64,000 nucleotides of DNA from NCBI RefSeq assembly GCF_011516765.1, contig NZ_JAAABN010000009.1:1-64000 (forward strand), in the 5' to 3' direction. This DNA is from Acetobacter sicerae (GTDB lineage: Bacteria > Pseudomonadota > Alphaproteobacteria > Acetobacterales > Acetobacteraceae). The position numbers were made by a program, and so were the translations under genes. Shown one piece after another: positions 25,500-33,711 of the stretch; the stretch's first letter is position 1; every line of letters starts with the position of its first letter. The notes below the pieces were generated by a model. The model saw only the letters and a list, made by a program, of their open reading frames with translations. It had not been told where the DNA came from and searched no databases.

Positions 25500-25940
25500 A
25501 TGTTCATCCTTGCTCCCTTCCTGCTCGTCGCCGGCATTGGCTTCCTGTGCTGGTTGTTCTTTACCGTGGCAGTCTTCGCCCTGCCCTGCGCCATGGGTCT
25601 GATGGCCGGGTTCTGGGCGTATGGTGCGGGTGCTGGTGTTGTCGGCGGGATCATCGTCGGTTTCGTCGCGGGCGCTGCAACCTTCGTTATTGGCCAGGTC
25701 GCCTTCGCCTTGGTGCCGTGGATGTGGCTCAAGCTGCTGATCGTCCTGCTCTATACGGTGCCCGCCATTATCATGGGCTACAGCACGACACATGGGATCG
25801 CCCAGATGCTGATGCCGTCTCCGGCGTGGCAGCTCTTTTTCTCCATCATCGGCGCGATCGCGGTGGGCGTCACCGCTTTCATCCGCTTTACAACCGTGGC
25901 CCCACCCGGACCGTCCGGCGGCAATATCGCGCGGGTCTGA
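25500..25940 (+). CDS. Small integral membrane protein, unknown
   Basis: 146 residues from ATG 25500 (CGGAGACC upstream); the longer frame from 25428 adds an implausible Trp run. Four hydrophobic helices are visible (about 2-24, 29-62, 66-95, 108-127). The chain is Gly/Ala/Val-rich with no recognised motif. Position between the toxin-antitoxin pair and DUF736 suggests an ICE accessory gene. Confidence 0.55.
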   Translation: MFILAPFLLVAGIGFLCWLFFTVAVFALPCAMGLMAGFWAYGAGAGVVGGIIVGFVAGAATFVIGQVAFALVPWMWLKLLIVLLYTVPAIIMGYSTTHGIAQMLMPSPAWQLFFSIIGAIAVGVTAFIRFTTVAPPGPSGGNIARV

Positions 25941-26014
25941 CACCGCTCTGGCAACCGGCGAGGCAGGACAGGATCGGGGGCTTTCGCATCTGGCCGCCTC
26001 GCTGTCAGGAGGGT

Positions 26015-26248
26015 ATGGCAGGAGCGATCGATGAGGCCCTGATTGCAGCATATTGGCTGAAGGTGCTCTTTCCCTGGAGCGTGGACGTCCAGCGCTTCCT
26101 GTCAGCATCGGCCGGTGGAATCCCGGAAGGCAGGGCGTGTCCGTGCGAAACGCAGTCCCGGAACGGGGCGTGTGCAGGGTCGGAAGCAGGGCATGACGAT
26201 GCCTTCCCCTTCCTGGCCGACACTTGCGTGGGGCGCGGGTGGCCATAG
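26015..26248 (+). CDS. Possible small ORF, unknown
   Basis: 77 codons with a strong CAGGAGGG ribosome site 2-8 bp before ATG. The first 45 residues (MAGAIDEALIAAYWLKVLF) look protein-like, but the end is rich in Cys/Gly and unconvincing. It may be a real small gene with a decayed tail or chance. The rest of 25941-26536 has no other gene. Confidence 0.3.
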   Translation: MAGAIDEALIAAYWLKVLFPWSVDVQRFLSASAGGIPEGRACPCETQSRNGACAGSEAGHDDAFPFLADTCVGRGWP

Positions 26249-26359
26249 TCTCCGTGATGTGTGCTCTGTCGGGCCGCGCACGCATGCCGCCTCTCAAGAT
26301 GGCTGATCTAGCCGAAGGTCGGCTGCGCCTCGATCGGCCATGGCGCAACAGCGGTCCAT

Positions 26360-26411
26360 AATTTTCTTCCCCTGACGGCTGCGCCGTCATTCCTCGCGAA
26401 ACAAGAAAATT
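26360..26411 (+). repeat. Nested inverted repeat, copy 2
   Basis: Outer arms AATTTTCTT (26360-26368) and AAGAAAATT (26403-26411). The inner hairpin is TGACGGC-tgc-GCCGTCA (26373-26389), with TCGCGA on the 3' side. The layout matches copy 1 at 23391 and it lies upstream of the DUF736 gene. Confidence 0.65.
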
Positions 26412-26536
26412 CCGTCCCGCCGTCCTCCGCTGCGCTTCGGTCCCTACGGGATGCGCCGCCGCTCGCCTCCGTCTGTCCGATCGCCATCGAGGCCGCAATG
26501 GTGCGGGCTCGGTAACAGAGATCACGGAGCAGTATC

Positions 26537-26863
26537 ATGGCTACCATCGGCACCTTCAAGAAAGTCGGCAACGGATATAACGGCGAGATCGTCACCCTCT
26601 CGCTCCAGACCCCCAACGTCCGCATCGCCCCCGAGACCACGCGCCTGAACGAAAATGCCCCCAGCCACCGCGTCTTCGTCGGCCGGGTCGAGATCGGAGC
26701 GGCCTGGTCCCGGCGCTCCAACGAGGGGCGCGACTATCTGAGCCTCAAGCTCGACGATCCGAGCTTCAACGCCCCGATCTTCGCCAACCTCTTCGATGAC
26801 GAGGACGGCGAGGGCTACAGCCTGATCTGGTCCCGCCCCAACGGCCGCCGCAACGGCGACTGA
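26537..26863 (+). CDS. DUF736 protein, copy 1
   Basis: 108 residues. The family pattern is clear: MATIGTFKKVGNGYNGEI, then APSHRVFVGRVEIGAAW, YLSLKLDDPSFNAPIFANL and a C-terminal WSRPNGRR. DUF736 proteins are small, soluble and nearly always found on conjugative elements of alphaproteobacteria. Their role is not established to my knowledge. A second, divergent copy lies at 33369. Confidence 0.9.
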   Translation: MATIGTFKKVGNGYNGEIVTLSLQTPNVRIAPETTRLNENAPSHRVFVGRVEIGAAWSRRSNEGRDYLSLKLDDPSFNAPIFANLFDDEDGEGYSLIWSRPNGRRNGD

Positions 26864-27058
26864 GGTGCCAGCGATCCCCCGCCCGGCCGGTCCGGGTGGG
26901 GCCTTCGCATGACCGATCGCGAACCGGCGGGTGGGCGCACCAGTCGCGCCGCGCCCAATCTGCCAATGTGTGGGCAAGAAAGGGGAACAGGGCTTCCCTC
27001 AGCCTTCCCATTGTACCATGCCCGGCGTGAACCGCCTCAAGGACGCGCGGTCCCCCCA

Positions 27059-27097
27059 ATTTTGCCCGGCGCACCCTACGGGCACACCAGACAAAAT
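27059..27097 (+). repeat. Nested inverted repeat, copy 3 (weaker)
   Basis: Outer arms ATTTTG (27059-27064) and CAAAAT (27092-27097), with an inner TGCCC/GGGCA stem (27063-27067, 27080-27084). It lies in the 340-bp geneless gap 26864-27203 before a small gene. It resembles copies 1 and 2 in layout but lacks TCGCGA. Confidence 0.45.
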
Positions 27098-27203
27098 CGG
27101 CTCCCCCGCGCGCCGCTGGGGCGGTCGCCTGCGGCGATCCTTGACCCGATTCACGCGCGCATGAGGCGACGGCCTGTCTTCGAAAAACGAAAGGAGCAGG
27201 ACG

Positions 27204-27356
27204 ATGACCACGCTACACGACCAGATCCAGATGCTGCGCGCCGAACTGACCAGCTTTCACCTCAGCCGTCGTGAGCGGGCCAAAATCGAGCGTGAACTGA
27301 ACCAGGTATGCGCGCAATTCGCAGCAAAATGCCACGACGGGGAGGCCTCCGCGTAA
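27204..27356 (+). CDS. Very small helical protein
   Basis: 50 residues (MTTLHDQIQMLRAELTSFHL at the start), with AAGGAGCAGG 8 bp before ATG. The whole chain is an amphipathic charged helix, a likely coiled coil (LRAELTSFHLSRRERAKIEREL). Many alphaproteobacterial plasmids carry a similar short gene next to DUF736. Function unknown. Confidence 0.55.
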   Translation: MTTLHDQIQMLRAELTSFHLSRRERAKIERELNQVCAQFAAKCHDGEASA

Positions 27357-27536
27357 GCGGGGGTCTTTTCGTCTGGTCGCCCGTACCGACGGCGGACCCC
27401 ACTGACGGTCCTATCAGAAGCAGGACGCCGGTGTTTCCTCACTATCCAACTGAAAGAACGATATTGAATCTCCATTATACGACTATTATAGTCGTATTTC
27501 TGGTGTGCATGCCCTGCATGTCGGATGTGATCATGG

Positions 27537-27821
27537 ATGATCACTGGCCGACAGGTAAGGGCGGCACGGGCACTCCTGAACTGGACACAGGAACGGCTCG
27601 CTGAAAAAGCCCTCGTAGCATTGACCGCGCTCAAGCGCCTTGAATCCGAGCGTGGCCTTGGTGTCCATGAGGGCACGATCGACCAGGTCCGCCGCGCGCT
27701 GGAAGCAGCGGGCATCCTGTTCATCGAGTCCGGGCAAGGGCGTGGTGTCATGTTTCTTCACGAGACTTCCGATCCACAGACGCGACAGGATGCGGGCCGT
27801 CGCAGACGCGCGCCGTCCTGA
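27537..27821 (+). CDS. Small XRE-type helix-turn-helix regulator
   Basis: 94 residues. The first 60 match a short HTH_3-like domain: MITGRQVRAARALLNWTQER, LAEKALVALTALKRLESE, then a dimer-like VRRALEAAGILFIESGQGRGV. This exact layout is common in regulators of alphaproteobacterial mobile elements. Likely autoregulatory; targets may be the surrounding backbone genes. Confidence 0.8.
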   Translation: MITGRQVRAARALLNWTQERLAEKALVALTALKRLESERGLGVHEGTIDQVRRALEAAGILFIESGQGRGVMFLHETSDPQTRQDAGRRRRAPS

Positions 27822-27951
27822 TCGGCCTGGCCGCGCAGCCTTCCCACTCGGCCCCGCGTTGTTTTTTGCGTCAGCGCGGAACCGTCGAACGGTCGTCATT
27901 CCACGAATTTGTTATCGAACCGATCCAACAGCGCTATCACGAGGGATCGTC

Positions 27952-28215
27952 ATGACCCACCCATCCTTCCAGGATCACCCGCCTCTGACGGCGCGTGTGA
28001 ACGCCTATGACGAGCAGCATCTCGACCTTTATCTCCGCCTCCTGATCGCCGACGAGGAAGGTGCCGACTGGCGCGAAGTCGTTGCGGTGCTGTTCAAAAT
28101 CGATCCTGTCTGTGAACCCGTGCGCGCCAGGGCTGTTTACGACAACCATCTTGCACGGGCGCGCTGGATGACCAAAGCCGGCTACCGGCATTTGCTGGAG
28201 CCGCGCCTGCAATAG
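27952..28215 (+). CDS. Short DUF2285-type protein
   Basis: 87 residues from ATG 27952. It has the pattern LTARVNAYDEQHLDLYLRLL, EGADWREVVAVLFKIDP, and ends in NHLARARWMTKAGYRHLL. This matches the short DUF2285/KfrB-like proteins on ICEs in this lineage. Function not known. Confidence 0.75.
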   Translation: MTHPSFQDHPPLTARVNAYDEQHLDLYLRLLIADEEGADWREVVAVLFKIDPVCEPVRARAVYDNHLARARWMTKAGYRHLLEPRLQ

Positions 28216-28353
28216 CCGGGCTTCGCCGGCCCACGCGCTGGTCCCCCACGGCACTCTCCCCAATAGAAAATCAGGGTCTATGCGCTCGCGGTTCCGATCC
28301 GGCTAATTGAGGCTGCCCCCTTGCCGTATGAGGGGCCAGACAGGGAGGTCACC

Positions 28354-29140
28354 ATGCCGACATCCTTCTGGCGTTCACAGGAAATACGCGACCGTATCAG
28401 CACTCTGGACCGTTCCGGTTTCGCCGTCGAGTTCCTGCGCCGCAACGCGACGTACCGTCGCGAGTATGCCCGCCTGCAACGACGCATCGCCCGCCGGGCA
28501 ACGGACGCCGCCGCAGAGCGCGCGGCGTTCGCCGAACGCTGGGGGTTGGGCTTTTGTCCATGCTCCCGATGAACCCGCCCGCCGCGGCCGCATGGTCTGG
28601 AGGCCCGAGGTCTCCCCGGCCACGCTGATTCTCACGCCGGCACCCTCGGGTTTCGCGACGGTGACCCCGATCGAACCCGCCATGCTGGGGAATATCCTGG
28701 CCCGTCACGACGATGCGGATGGCGGGTGGCTTACGATCGGCGACGCGGTTGGCGATCTCTTTCTTCGGCTTCTGGACCCTTCGGCCTTGCAACGCCCCGC
28801 CGTGCTGCTGCCGCTGGACGCTGCCGGCGAGCTTCGTCTCGACGTGGCGTTGCGCTTTTTCCGGCATCTGCGTGGCAGCCGCGTTGCCCTGCTTCCACGC
28901 GCGCTCCAGCTCACGCCGCTCCAGCGTGCGCGGCAGATTCAGCTTCTGATCGCCTTCGACATTCAGGAAATTGGTGGCGGCCCACGTGAGGTCGCCATAG
29001 CCGCCGGCCGTTCATGGCAGGCGATTTTACCTTCCATCGAGTGGAAGAACACTGCGGCGCGGCGCTTTGCGGATCGCCTGATTCAGGACGCAGAGAACCG
29101 GGTAAACGGCGGTTACCTGGATTTCTTACACGGCAAATAG
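28354..29140 (+). pseudogene. DUF6499/DUF2285 protein broken by a +1 frameshift
   Basis: The first frame (from ATG 28354; TTG 28321 is an alternative) encodes the DUF6499-type start SFWRSQEIRDRISTLDRSGF, AVEFLRRNATYRREYARLQ and runs to RWGLGF. It then leaves the family and stops at 28572. In the next frame, from base 28556 on, the expected continuation VHAPDEP...WRPEVSPA runs to 29140 with a DUF2285 end (WKNTAARRFADRLIQDAENR). One extra T in the T-run at 28552-28555 explains the split. It may be a real mutation, a sequencing error or programmed +1 shift. Confidence 0.8.
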
Positions 29141-29362
29141 CATCAGCCGTTTTTCGCTCTCCTGCGCTGTTTCCCTCCATTTTTTCGACGCTGGCCTGCG
29201 CCCGGCTGCGCACGGTAACTCTTGCGCGCGTCATGGTCCGCCGAAGGTGGACACTGAGTCTGAAAAATCTTCGTCCACCCCCAACGCCTGCTTTCTTCGC
29301 CACCGTCATCCCGATCCGCCGCGACTTCGCCGCGACGCTTCAAAACCGGACGGAGGCATATC

Positions 29363-29614
29363 ATGCTCAACAGACCCACGCCCTCACCGGCGCGCTATCT
29401 GCGCACCCATGAGGCTGCGCAAATTCTCGGACTTTCGCCGCGCACACTGGAAAAATATCGCTGCCACGGTACAGGACCGACGTTCCGCAAGCTTGGTGGT
29501 CGCGTCGTCTATCTGATCGATGACCTCGACGTATGGGCAGCCGCCGGTGCGTGCAAATCCACCTCCGACCCGAATTATGACGCGGCGCGTGCCGCCGGGC
29601 ATGACCCACGATGA
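29363..29614 (+). CDS. AlpA/MerR-like helix-turn-helix protein
   Basis: 83 residues. The sequence YLRTHEAAQILGLSPRTLEK then YRCHGTGPTFRKLGGRVVYL is a typical HTH_17 excisionase-like fold that binds DNA as AlpA and Xis proteins do. It overlaps repA by 4 bp (ATGA), so its likely job is control of the rep-par operon or of excision. Confidence 0.85.
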   Translation: MLNRPTPSPARYLRTHEAAQILGLSPRTLEKYRCHGTGPTFRKLGGRVVYLIDDLDVWAAAGACKSTSDPNYDAARAAGHDPR

Positions 29615-30702
29615 ATGCCGCGCCGGGTATTCCGCGTTCCAGGCGCGCAAGCGAACGCAACAGGCTCGACCCGTTCGTGGTCTCCGGCGGGGATGCCAGC
29701 CCGCGCGATCAGCGCGACCTGATGGAGCGACCGTTCTTCTCGCTCGCGAAGACAAAGCGCACGGTGCCGATCTTCTATGAAGCCGGTGACGTCCGTGTCG
29801 AAGTCTTCGGCATGCCCGACCATGGCATGGCGACGATCTGGGACGCCGATGTGCTGATCTGGGCCGCCAGCCAGATCGTCGAGGCGGAAAATCTTGGTCT
29901 TACGACATCGCGCTTCCTGCGCTTCACGCCCTATCAGCTTCTGAGCAGTATCGGGCGTCAGACGGGAGCGCGGGATTATGGGCTACTCAAGGCGGCACTG
30001 ACCCGGCTCCAGTCCACCGTGGTCGCCACTACGATCCGCAACGGCCAGAACTGGCGCCGTCAGCAGTTCTCCTGGATCACCGAATGGGAGATCTGTGCCA
30101 GCCAGACGGGCCGCGCCGCTGGTGTCGAGATCGTCATTCCCGAATGGTTCTATCGCGGCGTGATCGACCGCTCGCTCGTGCTTGCCATCGACCCGGCCTA
30201 TTTCCGCCTCACCGGCGGCATCGAACGCTGGCTCTATCGCATCGCCCGCAAGCATGCTGGCCGCCAGCGTGCGGGCTGGACCTTCGAGATCGCCCATCTG
30301 CATGCGAAATCCGGCAGCCTGGTGCGTGTCTCGGATTTCGCCATCCAGATCCGGCATATCGCCGCCCGCCAGTCGTTGCCCGGCTATCGCCTGGGCATCG
30401 AGCGCGACGGCGCGCGCGAATTGCTCCGCATCCTGCCGGCCGACTTATCCACAATTCCTGTGGATAACCATGTGAATGGTATCGGGATTTCACACGCAAC
30501 CCTTATCGGGACATCACACGCAGGACTATCGGGACTTCGCACGCACGAATCGCAGCTAAGTCTTTGGCCTGAAACGGCGATTCCGGCCCTTAACTTATCT
30601 AACTTAGAATCTAACTCTTATGTTGATGGGGCGGGCCGCCTTGCGGATAACGGCCCTGGTCCCTCCGTTTCCGGCCCAAAAGCACGCGGAGACGGGCCAT
30701 GA
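29611..30702 (+). CDS. repA: Replication initiator protein A (RPA family)
   Basis: 363 residues. The central domain has RPA features: ERPFFSLAKTKRTVPIFYEA, WDADVLIWAASQIVEAENLG, FTPYQLLSSIGRQTGARDYG, and LTGGIERWLYRIARKHAGRQ. The last 100 residues contain three GxSHA-like repeats which arise from DNA iterons at 30481-30544. RPA initiators drive iteron-type plasmids in alphaproteobacteria. It overlaps alpA and parA by 4 bp each. Confidence 0.85.
   Translation: MNAAPGIPRSRRASERNRLDPFVVSGGDASPRDQRDLMERPFFSLAKTKRTVPIFYEAGDVRVEVFGMPDHGMATIWDADVLIWAASQIVEAENLGLTTSRFLRFTPYQLLSSIGRQTGARDYGLLKAALTRLQSTVVATTIRNGQNWRRQQFSWITEWEICASQTGRAAGVEIVIPEWFYRGVIDRSLVLAIDPAYFRLTGGIERWLYRIARKHAGRQRAGWTFEIAHLHAKSGSLVRVSDFAIQIRHIAARQSLPGYRLGIERDGARELLRILPADLSTIPVDNHVNGIGISHATLIGTSHAGLSGLRTHESQLSLWPETAIPALNLSNLESNSYVDGAGRLADNGPGPSVSGPKARGDGP
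30445..30544 (+). other. Putative origin of replication inside repA: two DnaA boxes and three iterons
   Basis: Inverted consensus DnaA boxes TTATCCACA (30445-30453) and TGTGGATAA (30459-30467) are followed by three 17-base direct repeats, ATCGGGAYNTCRCACGC, at 30481-30497, 30505-30521 and 30528-30544 (24 and 23 apart). An AT-rich segment follows (about 30585-30620). This is the layout of an iteron oriV, placed within the 3' part of the initiator gene. Confidence 0.7.
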
Positions 30703-31337
30703 TCGTGGCCCTCCTCAACCAGAAGGGCGGCGTCGGCAAGACGACGCTGGCGCTGCATCTCGCGGGCCAATGGGCTCGGGAAGGCCGGCGCGTGACGGTC
30801 ATCGATGCCGACCCGCAGGGCTCGGCGCTGGACTGGTCGGCGCAGCGCGCACGGGAGGGACTGCCCCGCCTGTTCGGCGTGATCGGCCTGGCGCGCGACA
30901 CGCTGCATCACGAGGCGCCGGAACTGGCTCAGGGGGTGGATCACGTCGTCATCGACGGTCCGCCTCGGGTGGCGGCGCTGCTGCGCTCCGCCCTGCTGGC
31001 GGCCGATCTGGTGCTGATCCCGGTGCAGCCTTCGCCGTTCGACGGCTGGGCCTCGGCCGAAATGCTGCGGCTGCTGGCGGAAGCGCGGCTCTTCCGTCCC
31101 GGTCTGCTGGCCCGTTTCGTGCTGAACCGCTGCGCCGCGCGCACGGTGATCGCCCGCGAAACCCGGCTGGCGCTGGTGGGGCATGAGCCGGCGGCGCTGG
31201 CAGCGCGGATCGGCCAGCGGGTCGCGTTCGCCGACATGGCGCGCACCGGCCGCTTGGTCTGCGACTTGCGCCCGCAGGGGATTGCCGCCCGCGAAATCGC
31301 CGCACTGACAGCCGAGATTGGGGGGCTGGTGTCATGA
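30699..31337 (+). CDS. parA: ParA-family partition ATPase
   Basis: 212 residues, the short type Ib length. The deviant Walker A motif LNQKGGVGKTTLALHLA is at 6-22, Walker A' VIDADPQGSALDW at about 34-46, and Walker B VVIDGPP near 88-94. No ParB follows it; the RHH protein at 32074 may be its centromere partner. 4-bp overlaps tie it to repA and to the methyltransferase. Confidence 0.9.
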   Translation: MIVALLNQKGGVGKTTLALHLAGQWAREGRRVTVIDADPQGSALDWSAQRAREGLPRLFGVIGLARDTLHHEAPELAQGVDHVVIDGPPRVAALLRSALLAADLVLIPVQPSPFDGWASAEMLRLLAEARLFRPGLLARFVLNRCAARTVIARETRLALVGHEPAALAARIGQRVAFADMARTGRLVCDLRPQGIAAREIAALTAEIGGLVS

Positions 31338-32077
31338 CCCTGCTGACCGGCGACAGCGCGCTCCTGATGCCCTGGCACGGCCCCTACGACATGATCCTGG
31401 TCGATCCCCCCTATGGCGATACGTCGCTCGCATGGGACCGGCGCATAGCGGATTGGCCCGGCAAGGCGCTCGCTGCCCTGAAACCCAGCGGCTCGCTCTG
31501 GGTTTTCGGCTCCCTGCGGAGTTTCCTTGCATCCAACGCGGCATTTCGGAATGCGGGCTGGAAATATGCCCAGGAACTGGTCTGGGAGAAGCAGAACGGT
31601 TCCAGCTTCCATGCCGATCGGTTCCGGCGCGTGCATGAACTGATCGTCCAGTTCTATCGCGACGATACGCCCTGGCGCGCCGTCTACAACGTGGTTCCGA
31701 CCACGTCCGACGCACGGGCACGCACGGTACGACGGAAACACCGGCCGCCCCACATGGGTCGGATCGATGCCGGTCGTTACGTCAGCGAGGACGGTGGCCC
31801 GCGCCTGATGCGCTCCGTGATTCCGGTCCGTAATACGCATGGCCGGGCCATCCACCCGACCGAGAAGCCGGTGGCGTTGCTGGAGATCCTGATCCGCACG
31901 AGCTGCCCACCGGGTGGCCTGGTGGGCGACTGGTTCGCCGGCTCGGGGGCTGCTGGCGTCGCCTGTCGGCTCGCCGGTCGGCGCTATGTCGGCTGCGAGA
32001 TCGATCCTGTCATGGCGCAGAAAGCGCGCGACCGTATCGCGTCCGTGCTGCCGCTCGGCGAGGGAATATCGCCATGA
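31334..32077 (+). CDS. DNA methyltransferase (N4/N6, DPPY type)
   Basis: 247 residues. Motif IV is DPPYGD (about 24-29) and motif I is DWFAGSGAAGVACRLAGRR (about 196-214), so the order is IV...I, the beta class that includes CcrM-like enzymes and modifies DNA at N6-adenine or N4-cytosine. HPTEKP is also present. No restriction gene lies beside it. Position inside the rep-par-transfer operon suggests methylation of the element itself. Confidence 0.85.
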   Translation: MTLLTGDSALLMPWHGPYDMILVDPPYGDTSLAWDRRIADWPGKALAALKPSGSLWVFGSLRSFLASNAAFRNAGWKYAQELVWEKQNGSSFHADRFRRVHELIVQFYRDDTPWRAVYNVVPTTSDARARTVRRKHRPPHMGRIDAGRYVSEDGGPRLMRSVIPVRNTHGRAIHPTEKPVALLEILIRTSCPPGGLVGDWFAGSGAAGVACRLAGRRYVGCEIDPVMAQKARDRIASVLPLGEGISP

Positions 32078-32316
32078 CAGAGCGTCGCACGCTACCCGGC
32101 TTCGCGTCGCGCCCCGCCGACCCGGAACGCTGGGTCAAGGCGCCGGACAAGCCTGCGGCTGCCAACCACTTCACCGCCCGGCTGACCATCGACGTCACGC
32201 CGGCGCTGCGCGCCCGCATCAAGGTCGCGGCGTTCCAGCGCGGCATGACCGTCGCCGACATGCTGCGCGCGCTGCTCGCCCGTGAGTTCCCTGACAATCC
32301 CGGAGACGTGCCATGA
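32074..32316 (+). CDS. Ribbon-helix-helix protein, ParG-like candidate
   Basis: 80 residues. A flexible basic N-tail (about 1-30) precedes a ribbon-helix-helix (FTARLTIDVTPALRARIKVA then FQRGMTVADMLRALLAREF). This is the form of ParG and other short centromere-binding or operator-binding partners. Being in the same operon as ParA supports a partition role. 4-bp overlaps on both sides. Confidence 0.75.
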   Translation: MTERRTLPGFASRPADPERWVKAPDKPAAANHFTARLTIDVTPALRARIKVAAFQRGMTVADMLRALLAREFPDNPGDVP

Positions 32317-32813
32317 ACGGACGATTTTCTACGCCGCCGCATCGCCGCGCGGCGTCGCTGACCCATGTCGAACTGACCTGGATCGAGAAGCGTATCGAGC
32401 ACTGGTTGCGCTTCGGCCACCGCGTTGACGAACAGATCCTTGATGGTCGCCGCCGCATTTCCAGTTTCGCGCCGGGCAGCATCTTCGCCTTCGTTCGCTG
32501 GGCGTCGAACGATCTGGGAGCCACGGTCTCCCGCGTGGACATCGTACGGGCGGTGGAGGCAGGAAGCCCGTTCCAGACCCTCCCGTTTGTGCGTCCCGGT
32601 GGCGAAATCCTGCTGCGTGTCGATAGCTGGCCGAGGGTCGAGCGCGTACTCCGGGCGATCGACGTTATTGACGCGCTGGGCATCGACCCGGCGGATGCCG
32701 CACCCGAATACTGGCGGCATCTCCACCATCGCATCAGTGCCGGACATGAGCCCCGCAGCTACACGCGTGAGCAGCAGTCAGCATGGCTCAAGCGACGGCA
32801 GGTGACGTCATGA
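32313..32813 (+). CDS. DUF2840 protein
   Basis: 166 residues. The sequence LTHVELTWIEKRIEHWLRFG, FAFVRWASNDLGATVSRVDI and WPRVERVLRAIDVIDALGID matches DUF2840, found almost only beside traF in ICEs of alpha- and betaproteobacteria. Soluble, function unknown. ATGA overlap with traF. Confidence 0.85.
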   Translation: MNGRFSTPPHRRAASLTHVELTWIEKRIEHWLRFGHRVDEQILDGRRRISSFAPGSIFAFVRWASNDLGATVSRVDIVRAVEAGSPFQTLPFVRPGGEILLRVDSWPRVERVLRAIDVIDALGIDPADAAPEYWRHLHHRISAGHEPRSYTREQQSAWLKRRQVTS

Positions 32814-33367
32814 CCCGGCGTGGCTGGTTCTTCGCCACCTATTTCGCGGTGCTCGGCGTGGGCATTTCACTGGCCGTGCATCCTATGCCCCGGCTGATCT
32901 GGAATGAGACGGCGAGCGTGCCAATCGGACTTTATCGGCTGCACACGGACCTTTCGCCGCATGTCGGCGATCTGGTCGCTGTCCGTCTGCCCGAGCGCGC
33001 GGCGACGCTGCTGGCGACGCGCGGCTACCTCCCTCTCGGTGTGCCCCTGCTCAAACCTGTAGCGGCCATCGCAGGGCAGTCCGTTTGCCGTACCGGACAA
33101 CGCATCACCATCGACGGAAAATTCGCTGGCGACGCGCAATCCGTCGATCACCGTGGCCGCCCGCTGCCCGTCTGGCAGGGCTGCCAACACCTCGATCCCG
33201 GCCAGGTCTTCGTCATGAACCCGGCCGAACCACGCAGTCTCGACGGTCGATATTTCGGCGTGCTGTCCCTCTCCACCGTCATCGGCCGTGCCACCCCGGT
33301 CTGGCGTCCATCCGGGAGCGGCCAGGCCGTCGCCTCATCCTCCAATCCATCCTCGAAAGGACAATAA
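32810..33367 (+). CDS. traF: Conjugal transfer S26-family signal peptidase TraF
   Basis: 185 residues from ATG 32810 (ATGA overlap with DUF2840). An N-terminal membrane helix (about 5-24) anchors it. The S26 Ser/Lys dyad is visible: NETASVPIGLYRL holds the Ser, and LLKPVAAIAGQSVC the Lys. TraF of IncP plasmids matures and cyclises the TrbC pilin (encoded here at 48188). Confidence 0.9.
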   Translation: MTRRGWFFATYFAVLGVGISLAVHPMPRLIWNETASVPIGLYRLHTDLSPHVGDLVAVRLPERAATLLATRGYLPLGVPLLKPVAAIAGQSVCRTGQRITIDGKFAGDAQSVDHRGRPLPVWQGCQHLDPGQVFVMNPAEPRSLDGRYFGVLSLSTVIGRATPVWRPSGSGQAVASSSNPSSKGQ

Positions 33368-33368
33368 G

Positions 33369-33707
33369 ATGGCACAGATCGGTCTTTTCACCCGCACCAA
33401 AACCGGCTTTGCCGGGCGCATCCGCACCCTCACCGTGACGCAGGATCTTATCCTCATTCCGGCCGATTTTTCTGATGCCGAACATGCTCCGGATTATCGC
33501 GTCCATCTCACCGACGCGGACGGCCCGGAGGTCGGCGCAGGCTGGAAACGCACCGGCGAGAGGGCTGGTGAATACATCGCCGTAGCCCTCGACGATCCCG
33601 CCTTCACGCAGCCGATCCGGGCCAATCTCTTCCGCACCGCCGACGACCGCGCGGTCTGGGTGCTGAACTGGACGCGCCCGTCAAAGCGCGCCGAACGGGG
33701 AGATTGA
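33369..33707 (+). CDS. DUF736 protein, copy 2
   Basis: 112 residues from ATG 33369. It has the DUF736 layout (MAQIGLFTRTKTGFAGRI at the start, YIAVALDDPAFTQPIRANL, and NWTRPSKR at the end), but is well diverged from the copy at 26537. The two sit in different operons, so each may have its own role. 1 bp after traF. Confidence 0.9.
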   Translation: MAQIGLFTRTKTGFAGRIRTLTVTQDLILIPADFSDAEHAPDYRVHLTDADGPEVGAGWKRTGERAGEYIAVALDDPAFTQPIRANLFRTADDRAVWVLNWTRPSKRAERGD

Positions 33708-33711
33708 GACG

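Noticed and set aside
25239-26525. 428-codon minus ORF opposite the small membrane protein gene
   Set aside because: Arg/His/Pro-rich shadow of GC-rich sequence. The plus-strand ORF has a start, a ribosome site and membrane helices.
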